Source: Pseudaminobacter soli (ex Zhang et al. 2022)
Lineage (GTDB): Bacteria > Pseudomonadota > Alphaproteobacteria > Rhizobiales > Rhizobiaceae
DNA: 64,000 nucleotides
Assembly: GCF_014595955.1 (NCBI RefSeq)
Contig: NZ_JABVCF010000008.1
Location: forward strand, 236,359-300,358
Direction of reading: 5' to 3'
Under the pieces are notes generated by a model, which searched no databases, was not told the DNA's origin, and saw nothing but the letters and a program-made list of their open reading frames with translations. Position numbers and translations under genes: made by a program. Numbering within the stretch: the first letter of the stretch is position 1; the number at the start of each line of letters is the position of its first letter. Positions 51,098 to 60,167 of the stretch are shown piece after piece.

Positions 51098-52189
51098 ATG
51101 GCTGAGCCCAGCCGGGCCGCGGAACTGAAGGCAGAGGGCGTGAGCAAGAGCTTCGGCTCATTCCGCGCGCTCAACGATCTCTCGCTGGACATCGGCAGGG
51201 GCGAGTTCCTGACGCTTCTGGGGCCGTCCGGCTCCGGCAAGACCACCTTCCTCATGATCCTTGCCGGCTTCGAGAGCCCGACATCCGGCCGCCTCTACGG
51301 CGACGGAGTGGACATCACCGCGCAGCCGGCGGAGCAGCGCGCAGCCGGCATGGTGTTCCAGGGTTACGCGCTCTTTCCGCATATGAGCGTGGAGAAGAAC
51401 ATCGCCTTCCCGCTGCGCGTCCGCAAGAAACCCGAGGCGGAGATCCGCACCCGCGTCGGCGCGATGATCGAGCGGGTCGGCCTCGTCGGCCACGAAAAGA
51501 AGCTGCCGTCCCAGCTTTCAGGCGGCCAGCAGCAGCGCGTTGCGCTCGCCAGGGCGCTGGTCTTCGAGCCCGGCGTGCTCCTGCTCGACGAGCCGTTCTC
51601 GGCGCTCGACAAGAGTTTGCGCAGTGCCATGCAGGCGGAGGTGAAGCGGCTGCACGAGGAGACGGGCACCACCTTCGTCTTCGTCACGCACGACCAGAGC
51701 GAGGCGCTGGCGCTGTCGTCGCGCGTGGCGATCTTCCATCACGGCAAGCTGCTGCAGGTGGGCGACCCTAGGCAAGTCTACGAACGGCCGGCCAGCCGCT
51801 TCGTCGCGGAGTTTTTGGGCGAGATCAACATGTTGCCGGTGACCGGCGTCCACCGCAACGGCGTCGGCACCGTGGCGATCTGCGACGAGCGGCCGATCCG
51901 GCTGCTCAACGGTGGTGATCACGTGGGCGACGCGGCCGTGCTGGCGCTTCGACCCGAGCACATCACCGTGTCGCCGGAGCCGAAGTCCGGCTTCAACAGC
52001 ATCACGGCGCGGGCGAGCGGCGCGACCTATCTCGGCAACACGACCAAGCTCGAACTGCGAACCAGGGCCGGCGCGAAACTGTCGGTCGCGGTTCCGCATG
52101 AGACCGCTGCGCTCGCACTCGGGAGCGATGCGGTCTGGCTCAACTGGCCGACCGAGCAGGGTTTCCTCCTTCCGGGCGGGGGACATTGA
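51098..52189 (+). CDS. PotA-like ABC transporter ATP-binding protein
   Basis: ATPase subunit, 363 residues. Walker A GPSGSGKTT, signature LSGGQQQRVALARA, Walker B LLLDEPFSALD, FVTHDQSEALAL, with a C-terminal TOBE domain (LRPEHITVSPEP). First of four transporter genes, 93 bp after the LysR gene. Confidence 0.92.
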   Translation: MAEPSRAAELKAEGVSKSFGSFRALNDLSLDIGRGEFLTLLGPSGSGKTTFLMILAGFESPTSGRLYGDGVDITAQPAEQRAAGMVFQGYALFPHMSVEKNIAFPLRVRKKPEAEIRTRVGAMIERVGLVGHEKKLPSQLSGGQQQRVALARALVFEPGVLLLDEPFSALDKSLRSAMQAEVKRLHEETGTTFVFVTHDQSEALALSSRVAIFHHGKLLQVGDPRQVYERPASRFVAEFLGEINMLPVTGVHRNGVGTVAICDERPIRLLNGGDHVGDAAVLALRPEHITVSPEPKSGFNSITARASGATYLGNTTKLELRTRAGAKLSVAVPHETAALALGSDAVWLNWPTEQGFLLPGGGH

Positions 52190-52226
52190 GCATGCCCGAG
52201 ACAAAACCAACAGATGGGGAAAGACC

Positions 52227-53342
52227 ATGACCAACGATACGAGGAAGGAAGGCCTCGCACGCCTGGCCGAGCGGGCCCGGGCCGGCGAGATCTCGCGCCG
52301 GCAGTTCACGCAGCTCGCGGCCGTTCTGCTTGCGGGAACGCCGGTGCTGATGAAGAGCACCACGCTGTGGGCGCAGAACAAGGAACTCGTGCTGGTCAAC
52401 TGGGGCGGCGACGCCATCGACGCCTATGGCGCGGCGTATGGCCAGCCTTTCGAGAAGGAAGCCGGCATCCCCGTCAAGATGGACGGCTCGGGACCGACGG
52501 AAGGCGCGATCGAAGCGCAGTTCAAGAGCGGCGCGCCGACCTGGGATCTGGTCGACGTCGATCCGTTCTCCGCGATCACGCTCGGCAACAAGGGCATGCT
52601 CGAGCCGATCGATTACTCGGTCGTCGACAAGTCGAAGATGCGCGAAGGCTTCGGCTGGGAGTATGCAGCCTCGTCCTATTTCTTCTCCTACGTGATCGCC
52701 TACGACTCGGAAAAATACGGCGACCAGGCTCCGACCGGCATGGCCGACGTGTTCAACGTCGAAAAATTCCCGGGCAAGCGCACCCTCTATAAGTGGGGCG
52801 TAGGCAACTGGGAGGCTGCCCTGCTTGCGGACGGGGTCACGCCCGACAAGCTCTATCCGCTCGACCTGAAGCGTGCGCACGACAAGATCGCAGCGCTCAA
52901 GGAGCATGTCGTGGGCTATTGGGGCGGCGGCTCCGAGAGCCAGTCCTTCATGCTGGACGGGGAGGCCTCCATCGGTCTCATCTGGTCGACCCGCGCCTCG
53001 CTGATCGAGCAGGATTCCGGCGGGCGCATCAAGTTCATCTGGGACCAGGGCCTGATCTCGCCCGGCGCCCTCGCGGTGATCAAGAACAATCCCGGCGGCA
53101 AGGACGCGGCGATGAAGTTCATCGCCAGCGCCCAGGCCCCTGAGAAGCAACTGGTCATGTTCGAGAAGCTCGGACAGGGCCCGGCCAATCCCGCGACCGA
53201 CGCGCTGATCCCCGAGGACAAGCGCCGGCATAATCCGGTCGATCCGGCCAATATGGCAAAACAGATCCCGCTCAACATGGAATGGTATGCCGAGCACTAT
53301 TCCACCGCTCTCGACGAGTTCACGAAGCTGATCTCGGCCTGA
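52227..53342 (+). CDS. Polyamine-type ABC transporter substrate-binding protein (Tat-exported)
   Basis: PotD-like periplasmic protein, 371 residues. A Tat signal (EISRRQFTQLAAVLLAGTPVLMKSTTLWA) precedes a mature part starting NKELVLVNWGGDAIDAYGAAYGQPFEKEAGIPV. Further support: TWDLVDVDPFSAITLGNKG and GGGSESQSFMLDGEASIGLIWSTRASL. The ATG at 52227 has GGGGAAAG nearby. The ligand could be a guanidino or amine compound, given the deiminase-like and M20 genes beside the regulator. Confidence 0.9.
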   Translation: MTNDTRKEGLARLAERARAGEISRRQFTQLAAVLLAGTPVLMKSTTLWAQNKELVLVNWGGDAIDAYGAAYGQPFEKEAGIPVKMDGSGPTEGAIEAQFKSGAPTWDLVDVDPFSAITLGNKGMLEPIDYSVVDKSKMREGFGWEYAASSYFFSYVIAYDSEKYGDQAPTGMADVFNVEKFPGKRTLYKWGVGNWEAALLADGVTPDKLYPLDLKRAHDKIAALKEHVVGYWGGGSESQSFMLDGEASIGLIWSTRASLIEQDSGGRIKFIWDQGLISPGALAVIKNNPGGKDAAMKFIASAQAPEKQLVMFEKLGQGPANPATDALIPEDKRRHNPVDPANMAKQIPLNMEWYAEHYSTALDEFTKLISA

Positions 53343-53349
53343 GGCGGGA

Positions 53350-54180
53350 GTGCAGACGCTCTCGAACAGAACGGGGGCGGCGCTTTTCCTGGCGCCGCTC
53401 CTCCTCTTCCTGTCGCTCGCCTATGTCGTGCCCTTCCTGGGCGTGGCAGGCTGGAGCGTGACGCTGCCCGAACCGGGGATCGGGCAATACAGTGTGCTTC
53501 TGTCCGACCCGCTGGTGCAGTCGGTCTTCATCAGGACGTTCCGCATCTGCGCGATCGTGACGCTCGCCTCCGTCACATGCGCCTATGCCATCGCCTTCCT
53601 GTGGGTGCGCGGCACGCCGCTGCAGCGCAGGATCACCGAATTCTGCATCCTCGTGCCATTCTGGATCTCCGTGCTGACCCGCGCCTTCGGCTGGGTGGCG
53701 CTGCTGTCGAACCGCGGATTGATCAACACCTGGCTGCAATCGCTAGGTTTCATCTCCGAGCCGCTGGCGCTGGTCCGCAACGAATTCGGCGTCATCGTCG
53801 GAATGACGCACTTCCTCATTCCCTTCGCGGTGTTCCCGCTGGCGTCCGCCATGCGCAACCTGGACGAGCGCGTGCTGCTCGCGGCCCGCGGCCTGGGGGC
53901 GAGCCGCACGCGGATCTTCTGGACCGTCTTCGTGCCAATGACGATGTCCGGCATCATCGGTGCGGCGCTGATCGTTTTCGTCTTCGCCCTCGGCTTCTTC
54001 GTGACGCCGGCGATCCTGGGCGGCGGGCGCAGCGTGATGGTCGCTGAACTCGTCTATGTCCGCCTTTTCCAGAGCCCAGACTGGGGGCTGGCTGCTGCGA
54101 TCAGCGTGGTCCTGGTGCTGATCGTCGGCGCGCTGATGGCGCTGCTCTTCCGCACCCTCAAGCCGGCGCAGATGGTGTGA
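53350..54180 (+). CDS. PotB-like ABC transporter permease
   Basis: 276-residue inner-membrane permease with a GTG start seven bases after the binding-protein stop. N-terminal helix GAALFLAPLLLFLSLAYVVPFLGVAGW; EAA loop AARGLGASRTRIFWTVFVPMTMSG. Followed after 4 bp by the PotC-like gene. Confidence 0.92.
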   Translation: MQTLSNRTGAALFLAPLLLFLSLAYVVPFLGVAGWSVTLPEPGIGQYSVLLSDPLVQSVFIRTFRICAIVTLASVTCAYAIAFLWVRGTPLQRRITEFCILVPFWISVLTRAFGWVALLSNRGLINTWLQSLGFISEPLALVRNEFGVIVGMTHFLIPFAVFPLASAMRNLDERVLLAARGLGASRTRIFWTVFVPMTMSGIIGAALIVFVFALGFFVTPAILGGGRSVMVAELVYVRLFQSPDWGLAAAISVVLVLIVGALMALLFRTLKPAQMV

Positions 54181-54184
54181 GCCG

Positions 54185-54985
54185 ATGACCTCCTACCGCC
54201 CCGGCCCGGTCGCCCTCGTCCTCGGCACGCTCGTCGCGCTGTTCCTCTTGATGCCGCTTCTGGCCGTGGTTCCAGTCTCGCTGACGCCATCACGCATGCT
54301 CTCGATGCCGTCCGGCGAACTGTCGTTGCGCCACTATCGCACGCTGATCGAAGACCCGCGCTGGCTGCAGAGCATCCTGCTCAGCCTGCGCATCGGGATC
54401 GTGTCGAGCCTGATCTCGACCGTGCTGGCGCTCACTTTCAGCCTCGGCATCTGGATGTTCAGGCCGCGCTTCTCGGCGCTGCTGGTCGGGTTCGTGCTGC
54501 TTCCCATGGTGGTGCCGCCGGTAGTCTCGGCGCTCACGCTTTACTTCCTCCTCACCTCGATCTCGAGTGTCAGCAAGGCGATCGGCTATGACAGTTGGCT
54601 CGGCGTGGCGCTCGCCCATTCGGTGATGACGGTGCCCTTCGCCGTCGTGCTGCTGCTGGTCTCGCTTTCGCAGGTCGACCGGCGCATCGATCTTGCGGCC
54701 AGGGGCCTGGGCGCTTCGGTGTGGGAGCGCGCCACCAAAGTGATCATCCCGAATATCCGCTTCGGCCTGCTCACCGCCGCGCTGCTCTCCTTCGTGCTCT
54801 CCTGGGAGGAGATCGGCGTGACGCTCTTCATCACCAGCGTCGACGCCATCACCCTGCCCCGGCTGATGTGGATGGGGCTGCGCGACAACATCAACCCGGC
54901 GGTCGCGGCGATCTCGGTGGTGCTGATCCTCGCCACGGTCGCAGTACTCACCGCGAGGGGTCTGCTGACGCGCAGCAAGGGCTGA
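54185..54985 (+). CDS. PotC-like ABC transporter permease
   Basis: 266-residue inner-membrane permease: helix VALVLGTLVALFLLMPLLAVVPVSL, SGELSLRHYRTLIEDPRWLQSILLSLRIGIVSSL, EAA loop AARGLGASVWERATKVIIPNIRFG. Completes the 51.1-55.0 kb transporter. Convergent with the SMP-30 gene, 43 bp apart. Confidence 0.92.
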   Translation: MTSYRPGPVALVLGTLVALFLLMPLLAVVPVSLTPSRMLSMPSGELSLRHYRTLIEDPRWLQSILLSLRIGIVSSLISTVLALTFSLGIWMFRPRFSALLVGFVLLPMVVPPVVSALTLYFLLTSISSVSKAIGYDSWLGVALAHSVMTVPFAVVLLLVSLSQVDRRIDLAARGLGASVWERATKVIIPNIRFGLLTAALLSFVLSWEEIGVTLFITSVDAITLPRLMWMGLRDNINPAVAAISVVLILATVAVLTARGLLTRSKG

Positions 54986-55028
54986 GAAGCCTCCCTATCG
55001 AGACCCTTATCGGGCAGATCCGGCCTTG

Positions 55029-55904
55029 TCAGCCGCCGAAGGGCTGGTCCTGCAGACCGCGCACCCCTGGCCGGACTTGGAACAAGCTTCCGGCGAGCGG
55101 CTCCCTGGCGAGATCATCCTCGGTTTCGCCCTGACGGGACGTCGTGATGAAGAGCGTGGCGAGATCCTCGCCGCCGAAGGCGCAGCAGGTCGGCTTCTTC
55201 ACCGGCACGTCGATCACGCGATCGAGCCGGCCATCCGGCGACCAGCGCTCCACGCGGTACCCCTCCCAGATGGCGTTCCAGATAAAGCCTTCGGCATCGA
55301 CACAGGAGCCGTCCGGCACGCCCGGATCGGGCGTATGCGCGATCGTCCGCCGCGCGCCGAGAGCCCCCGTGGCAGGGTCGTAGTCGAAGGCATCGATGCG
55401 CTTGGTAGGACTGTCGGCGAACCACATGGTACGCCCGTCGGGCGAGAAGCAGGTGCCGTTGGCACAGCCCACGTCTCCAAACAGTCGCTTCAGCGTCAAG
55501 TCCGTACCGAGTTGCCAGACCGAGGAGATCGGCTTCACGCCGTCCTGATCCATGCCGCCGGCAATGAACCGTCCCTGGCGATCGGTGCGCCCATCGTTGA
55601 GCCGAGTGGTGGGCAGGTCAGGCTCGAACGCGCCGATATCCTGCCGCGCGCCGGTTTTCAGGTCGAGCAAGGCGAAGCCGTCTGCGAAGGCAGCGACCAC
55701 TTCGTTGAAGGGGCGGCCAGCCCGATCTGCAAAGCAGCCCACCGGCCCGGGCACCTTGAAGCTTTCACTACGCTTTCTTCGCGGGTCGTAGGTCCAGACC
55801 TGCTGGCCGTCGATATCGGTCCAGTAAAGGAGCTTGTGCTGGGCGGACCAGAAAATCCCCTCGCCGTGCACGTTCCTGCAGTCGAGCAGCAGTTCAGCCT
55901 TCAC
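55029..55904 (-). CDS. SMP-30/gluconolactonase-family protein
   Basis: 291-residue six-bladed propeller lactonase. The probable metal ligands fall in NVHGEGIFW (Glu), GCANGTCFSPDG (Asn) and PDGSCVDAEG (Asp), as in regucalcin and sugar lactonases. It hydrolyses a sugar lactone to the acid in the cytoplasm. The start is GTG with GAGGAGG six bases upstream. It stands alone on the minus strand; a partner sugar dehydrogenase could be one of the SDRs near 36-39 kb, which is only a guess. Confidence 0.88.
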   Translation of the reverse strand: MKAELLLDCRNVHGEGIFWSAQHKLLYWTDIDGQQVWTYDPRRKRSESFKVPGPVGCFADRAGRPFNEVVAAFADGFALLDLKTGARQDIGAFEPDLPTTRLNDGRTDRQGRFIAGGMDQDGVKPISSVWQLGTDLTLKRLFGDVGCANGTCFSPDGRTMWFADSPTKRIDAFDYDPATGALGARRTIAHTPDPGVPDGSCVDAEGFIWNAIWEGYRVERWSPDGRLDRVIDVPVKKPTCCAFGGEDLATLFITTSRQGETEDDLAREPLAGSLFQVRPGVRGLQDQPFGG

Positions 55905-56405
55905 TTCATTCCTCCTCTTGTTATCTGAGATCGTCCATATCGACCGTACGAAGTCCAGCTATGCCGATGACGTCGACGACATTGCCGCTGTCGATCGCGC
56001 GGCAGGCTAACTCTAAGCTACGTCAAGCGTCGCACGTGGCAGTCGCTCGTCAGAACGACTGATACACCCTCGATCTAGGAATTGGCGGGATCGAGGCTCG
56101 CCAAAGCAGGCGTCTCAACTCTCCCGAGCAGACCATTAGGGCGCCCAGCCCTGATCGCTGGGCTGCCGGGGCTTTCCAAGAGCCTGAATTCCTGCGGTTT
56201 GCGACCCTAAATCCTGACCTCACATCGCCCGCGAGGTATTGGTCCAGCGCCCTGTGCAAGGTGCGACAAAATACCCTTGACGACGCCCCCAATTGGGATG
56301 ATCTTCATTTGAAGGAAAAAAAGAAGACTACCAGGAAAAAAATTCCGAACGGGGACAACGGAGGACGGTGGGGTCCTTCGTCTTCAAAATGGGGATTTCA
56401 AGCCA
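55905..56405. other. 501-bp intergenic region without a convincing gene
   Basis: Between the SMP-30 gene (minus) and the APC permease gene (plus). An 80-residue minus-strand frame at 56050-56292 has no recognisable domain or ribosome site. A 7-bp hairpin GCCCAGC/GCTGGGC lies at 56143-56163. An A-rich stretch (56319-56345) precedes the permease start and may be leader sequence. I see no RNA gene here. Confidence 0.6.
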
Positions 56406-58121
56406 ATGAGCGTTGTGACTACCGCCTTTGCGGCGCCTGCCGCAGGCCAGCTTCATCGAACGATCGACTGGCGCGGCGCCTTCTGGGTGGCCAGCGGCGT
56501 GCCGGCCCTGGTGCTTTTCTCGATCGGCGGCATCGCCGGCACCGTCGGCATACCGGCCTATCTGATCTGGATGGTCTCGGTTTCTTTCGGCCTCATCCAG
56601 GCATTCACCTATGCCGAGATCGCGGGGCTGTTTCCCAGCAAGTCCGGCGGCGCCTCCGTCTACGGTGCCACCGCCTGGCTGCGTTACTCGAAGTTCATCG
56701 CACCGCTGTCGGTGTGGTGCAACTGGCTCGCCTGGACGCCGGTGCTGTCGCTCGGCTGCTCCATCGCCGCTGCCTACCTGCTCAACGCCTTCGCGCCCAT
56801 CCCCGGCTTCACGGAGGCCTCGCCGGAAGTCGCCACCTGGCTGGCCGACCCTGCCAACGCGGGCAAAACCGCGGCCGATGCGATTGCCGCGCTGACGGCC
56901 GCCGCCACGCCGGTCATTCGCGACTGGACGCTCTACAGCGGATCGCTCGGCCCCGTGCAATTTTCGCTCAACGCGGTCTTCTTCATCGGTGTTGTGCTGA
57001 TGCTGATCACATTCGCGATCCAGCATCGCGGCATCCTGGGCACGGCCAATGTGCAGAAGTTCATCGGCCTCGCGGTCATCATACCGATGCTCATCGTCGG
57101 CATCGTGCCGCTGCTGACGGGTCAGATCAACTGGGACAACTATACGCCGTTCGTTCCGCTGGCCGAGGCCTATTCGCCGGAGCCGGGCGCTTGGGATATC
57201 TCCGGCTGGACGCTCGTCTTCGGTGGTCTGTTTATCGCGGCCTGGTCGGCCTACGCCTTCGAGACCTCGATCTGCTTCACCAGCGAATTCAGGAATCCGG
57301 GGCGCGACACGGTGCGGGCGATCCTCTATTCGGGCCTGCTCTGCCTGGTGCTCTACACCCTGGTGCCGTTCACCTTCCAGGGCGTGCTCGGTCTCGAGGG
57401 CATGCTGGCTGACCCGATCGTCGACGGCTCCGGCGTCGGCGCCGCAATGGCGCGCATGGTGGGCGGCTCCGGCTTCATCACCACCATCATGATCATGCTC
57501 ATGATCCTGGCGCTGATGCTCGCCATCAACACGGCGATGGCCGGGTCTTCGCGTACGCTCTACCAAGGCTCGGTGGACGGCTGGCTGCCGCGCTACCTGT
57601 CGCGTGTCAACGAGCACGGCGCGCCGACTGCGGCGATGTGGAGCGATCTGGTTTTCAACCTCTTCCTCCTGGCGATCGCCGCCGCTGACGCGACCAGCTA
57701 TTTCTTCATCCTGGCTGTGTCGAACTGCGGTTACATCATCTTCAACTTCCTCAACCTGAATGCCGGCTGGATCCATCGCATCGATAACGGCCACATCCAT
57801 CGTCCGTGGCGCGCGCCGACCTTCATGATCGCCATCGGCGGCATTCTCTCCTACGTCAACGCCATGTTCATGGGCGCTGGCGCCAAGGTGTGGAACCCCT
57901 CGGCATTGTGGGCCGGCATCATCGCCGCGGGGCTGATCATCCCGGTCTTCTGTTACCGCCACTACATCCAGGATGGCGGCAAGTTCCCGGCGCAAATGCT
58001 CGACGACCTTGGCATTCGTCAGGAGGATCTGAAGGTCCGCAAGGCGGGCATCCTGCCCTACCTGACCCTGGTCGCAGGGTTGGCCGTGGTGCTGATCGCC
58101 AACTGGGTCTTCGTCTTGTAA
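56406..58121 (+). CDS. APC-superfamily amino acid/amine permease
   Basis: 571-residue inner-membrane transporter, 12-14 predicted helices. Early APC motifs: GVPALVLFSIGGIAGTVGIPAYLIWMVSVSFGLIQAFTYAEIAGLFPSKSGGASVYGATAWLRY, followed by helices such as FFIGVVLMLITFAIQHRGILG and IMLMILALMLAINTAMAGSSRTLYQGS. An unusually long loop between helices 4 and 5 (NAFAPIPGFTEASPEVATWLADPANAGKT) contributes to the large size. Probably proton-coupled import of an amino acid or amine. Single-gene unit with a rho-independent terminator right after its stop. Confidence 0.88.
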   Translation: MSVVTTAFAAPAAGQLHRTIDWRGAFWVASGVPALVLFSIGGIAGTVGIPAYLIWMVSVSFGLIQAFTYAEIAGLFPSKSGGASVYGATAWLRYSKFIAPLSVWCNWLAWTPVLSLGCSIAAAYLLNAFAPIPGFTEASPEVATWLADPANAGKTAADAIAALTAAATPVIRDWTLYSGSLGPVQFSLNAVFFIGVVLMLITFAIQHRGILGTANVQKFIGLAVIIPMLIVGIVPLLTGQINWDNYTPFVPLAEAYSPEPGAWDISGWTLVFGGLFIAAWSAYAFETSICFTSEFRNPGRDTVRAILYSGLLCLVLYTLVPFTFQGVLGLEGMLADPIVDGSGVGAAMARMVGGSGFITTIMIMLMILALMLAINTAMAGSSRTLYQGSVDGWLPRYLSRVNEHGAPTAAMWSDLVFNLFLLAIAAADATSYFFILAVSNCGYIIFNFLNLNAGWIHRIDNGHIHRPWRAPTFMIAIGGILSYVNAMFMGAGAKVWNPSALWAGIIAAGLIIPVFCYRHYIQDGGKFPAQMLDDLGIRQEDLKVRKAGILPYLTLVAGLAVVLIANWVFVL

Positions 58122-58144
58122 GACAGACCGGAGAGCTTCTGCGA

Positions 58145-58179
58145 GGGGAGATCGGGCAACCGGTCTCCCCATTCTTTTT
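58145..58179 (+). terminator. Rho-independent terminator of the APC permease gene
   Basis: GGGGAGATCGG, loop GCAA, CCGGTCTCCCC (one G-T wobble) at 58145-58170, then ATTCTTTTT. It lies 24 bp after the permease stop. The best canonical terminator in the window. Confidence 0.88.
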
Positions 58180-58362
58180 GACTACAATCCGCAGTCCCAG
58201 AGAGAGGCCGGCCGGACACACTCCCGTTGACCCGAGCGGAAGCTCACATCCGCTTGATCAGTCTGCCGAGTTGCTTGTTTGCACATAGCCGCCGGACTAG
58301 CCTGAAGCTGCAGCGAGCCTGCCCTGGCGCGCAGCCGTCAAAGGCATCACAGGGAGGTTGTC

Positions 58363-58833
58363 ATGCAAGTCATCTCCGCATTTGCCATCGGAATATCCGC
58401 CTTCTGCACCCTTGCCTCGTCCGCCCAGGCTAAGGACGCCCACGTGCTCGTCACGCCCAATGACGTCCAATGGGGCGCAGCCCCAAAGACGCTCCCGGCC
58501 GGGGCCCAGGCGGCGGTGTTGTTTGGAGACCCGTCCAAGGAAGGCTTGTTTGCCCTACGGCTTAAAGTGCCGGCCGGGTATGCGATCCCGCCGCACACTC
58601 ATCCAGGGAATGAAGTCGTTACGGTCATCTCAGGAACCTTCAATCTTGGAATGGGCAATACCGCCGACCGTGGCTTGGCCAAGCCGCTGCCCGCGGGCAG
58701 CTTCTTCGCAATGATGCCCGGAACGGCGCACTTCGCCTACGCCGACGAGGAGGCGGTGATCCAGATCACGACGAACGGTCCGTGGGGCATCAAGTATGTG
58801 AACCCGGCCGACGATCCTCAGAAGACGCAGTAG
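58363..58833 (+). CDS. Secreted cupin-domain protein
   Basis: 156-residue protein with signal peptide (MQVISAFAIGISAFCTLASS, cleavage after AQA) and one cupin barrel: LRLKVPAGYAIPPHTHPGNEVVTVISGTFNLGMG and LPAGSFFAMMPGTAHFAYADEE, which hold the His-x-His, Glu and His metal ligands. Periplasmic location is predicted. The start has GGGAGG a few bases upstream. No obvious operon partners; convergent with the dmm operon. Function unknown beyond a likely metal-bound small-molecule site. Confidence 0.85.
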   Translation: MQVISAFAIGISAFCTLASSAQAKDAHVLVTPNDVQWGAAPKTLPAGAQAAVLFGDPSKEGLFALRLKVPAGYAIPPHTHPGNEVVTVISGTFNLGMGNTADRGLAKPLPAGSFFAMMPGTAHFAYADEEAVIQITTNGPWGIKYVNPADDPQKTQ

Positions 58834-58901
58834 CAGGCGTCATTTCTGCGATGCGAGGCCCACTCTGGGGGAATGACCCTGGGGGAATGATATGAAGTGC
58901 A

Positions 58902-58924
58902 TCGCCCCGCGCGAGGCGGGGCGA
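58902..58924. terminator. GC-rich hairpin between cupin and dmmC genes
   Basis: TCGCCCCGC and GCGGGGCGA form a perfect 9-bp stem with a 5-nt loop, between the convergent cupin (stop 58833) and dmmC (stop 59004). No T-run follows on either strand, so it may slow both transcripts rather than terminate them sharply. A tandem copy of CTGGGGGAATGA lies just before it. Confidence 0.4.
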
Positions 58925-59003
58925 GAACGGGGAAGAGTATCCGATAAGGCTCAGTTGCACTCCAATTCAAGGGAGGGGTGCAGCCTCAAGTGCCGGAGAA
59001 AAA

Positions 59004-60044
59004 TCAGTCCGGCCAAATTCCAGGCGAGGTCGGGGCGCCGTCATCGTACTTCGACAGCCATTCCACGATCTTCGGCCGGTTATCGACAAAACCCTTGTAG
59101 GTGGCGAGTTCGACCGGCAGGTCGCGGAGGACGCGGTGGAAGCGACGTGCCCACTTCGGCACCGTCACCAATTCGTCGAGCTTGATGAGATAGCAGCGGA
59201 TCGGGAACACCAGCCCGTTGGAGCGCGGCAGGCGGAAGAAGGTCTGGAGTTCGACGCGCAAGTGCATCATCTGCCCCATGTTCTCCAGCGTCAGGTCGCG
59301 CTTCATGACGCCCCATTTGTGGTAGTTCTCGGGACTGGTATCGAGTAGCGGATTGACGGTCATCGTCCAGTTGAAGCGCCGGGCCGGAGCCCCCTGCTGG
59401 ACGTTCAGCAGGAATTTCAGCGCCCGCTGGAAGATGCCCATCTCGGCCGCCTTCGGCACGGGCGCATGCCATTCGAAGAAGTTCATGCCGATGTCGAAGT
59501 CCAGGCTCCAGTCCGCCTGGGTGGTGACCATACCGGCATCCATCCAGAGATTGTCCTCGCGCTGGTCGAGAACCGCGAAGTCGCCCTGCGTCTGGCGCGT
59601 GATGTACTCCATCGGCCCGTAGGGCAGCGTGGTCTCGTCGAGGAAGGTGAAGCGCTGCTCGATCCCGAGCGGCCGATTGATCCAGTGCCAGCGGTTGCCG
59701 TCCCGGTGCAGTTCGAACAGGTCGGGATATTCCTCCGCCTTCGAGACCATGATGAGTTCGAGCAGGTCCCAGCCCGCCAGCGTCATGTGCGGCAGCGACT
59801 GGCAGCGGAGCGGATCCTCGGCCAGGACGCGGGCGCGGTCGCGCATCTCCGAGACGTAGTGTTCGTCGACGTCGAAGGCCCGTTCCAGGACGCTGCCCGG
59901 GCGGTAGGACTTATGCGGCTCCAGGTTCACCGAATACATATAGCTGTCTTCGTGAAACGGGAACGGGAAGCGCCTGATCGCCTCCGGCGAGTTGCGGAAG
60001 GTGAAATCGTTGTAAAACGTCTCTTCCCTGAAGATAATTCCCAT
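59004..60044 (-). CDS. dmmC: Dimethylamine monooxygenase subunit DmmC (DUF3445, heme-dependent N-demethylase)
   Basis: 346-residue DUF3445 protein, the heme-containing oxygenase component of dimethylamine monooxygenase, which converts dimethylamine to methylamine plus formaldehyde. Family hallmarks: FPFHEDSYMYSVNLEPHKSYRPG, LPHMTLAGWDLLELIMVSKAEEYPDLFELH, NRPLGIEQRF, LRVELQTFFRLPRSNGLVFPIRCYLIKL and WARRFHRVLRDLPVELATYKGF. GGGAGG lies upstream of the ATG at 60044. Last gene of the minus-strand dmmDABC order known from marine Roseobacter (Ruegeria pomeroyi). A 97-bp palindromic repeat separates it from dmmB, which may lower its relative expression. Subunit letters follow that gene order. Confidence 0.87.
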   Translation of the reverse strand: MGIIFREETFYNDFTFRNSPEAIRRFPFPFHEDSYMYSVNLEPHKSYRPGSVLERAFDVDEHYVSEMRDRARVLAEDPLRCQSLPHMTLAGWDLLELIMVSKAEEYPDLFELHRDGNRWHWINRPLGIEQRFTFLDETTLPYGPMEYITRQTQGDFAVLDQREDNLWMDAGMVTTQADWSLDFDIGMNFFEWHAPVPKAAEMGIFQRALKFLLNVQQGAPARRFNWTMTVNPLLDTSPENYHKWGVMKRDLTLENMGQMMHLRVELQTFFRLPRSNGLVFPIRCYLIKLDELVTVPKWARRFHRVLRDLPVELATYKGFVDNRPKIVEWLSKYDDGAPTSPGIWPD

Positions 60045-60069
60045 CGGTTTCCTCCCGTCCTATGGACTA

Positions 60070-60166
60070 GAGCGAGATGTCTTCTCTTCTGGTCGTCATC
60101 TCGCTCCAGGTTTTGTTTCTGCTGCATGATCTTGTCCGAAAAGTCTGCAACTTTTCGGGATCATGC
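60070..60166. repeat. Palindromic intergenic repeat, copy 2
   Basis: 97 bp, the same structure as the copy at 19169-19265: a first palindrome with GAGCGAGA ends and a second, CATGATC...GATCATG, at 60125-60165. Just outside it reads TAGAGC at the left and GCTCTA at the right (60068-60170), and the right flank supplies the dmmB stop codon. It lies between dmmB and dmmC. Confidence 0.87.
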
Positions 60167-60167
60167 T

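Noticed and set aside
56328..58172. 614-residue minus-strand open frame
   Set aside because: Exact antisense of the APC permease gene; Asp/Arg/His-rich shadow, no membrane or enzyme motifs.
58892..59185. 97-residue plus-strand frame
   Set aside because: Basic, low-complexity, overlaps the 3' end of dmmC in antisense, no ribosome site.
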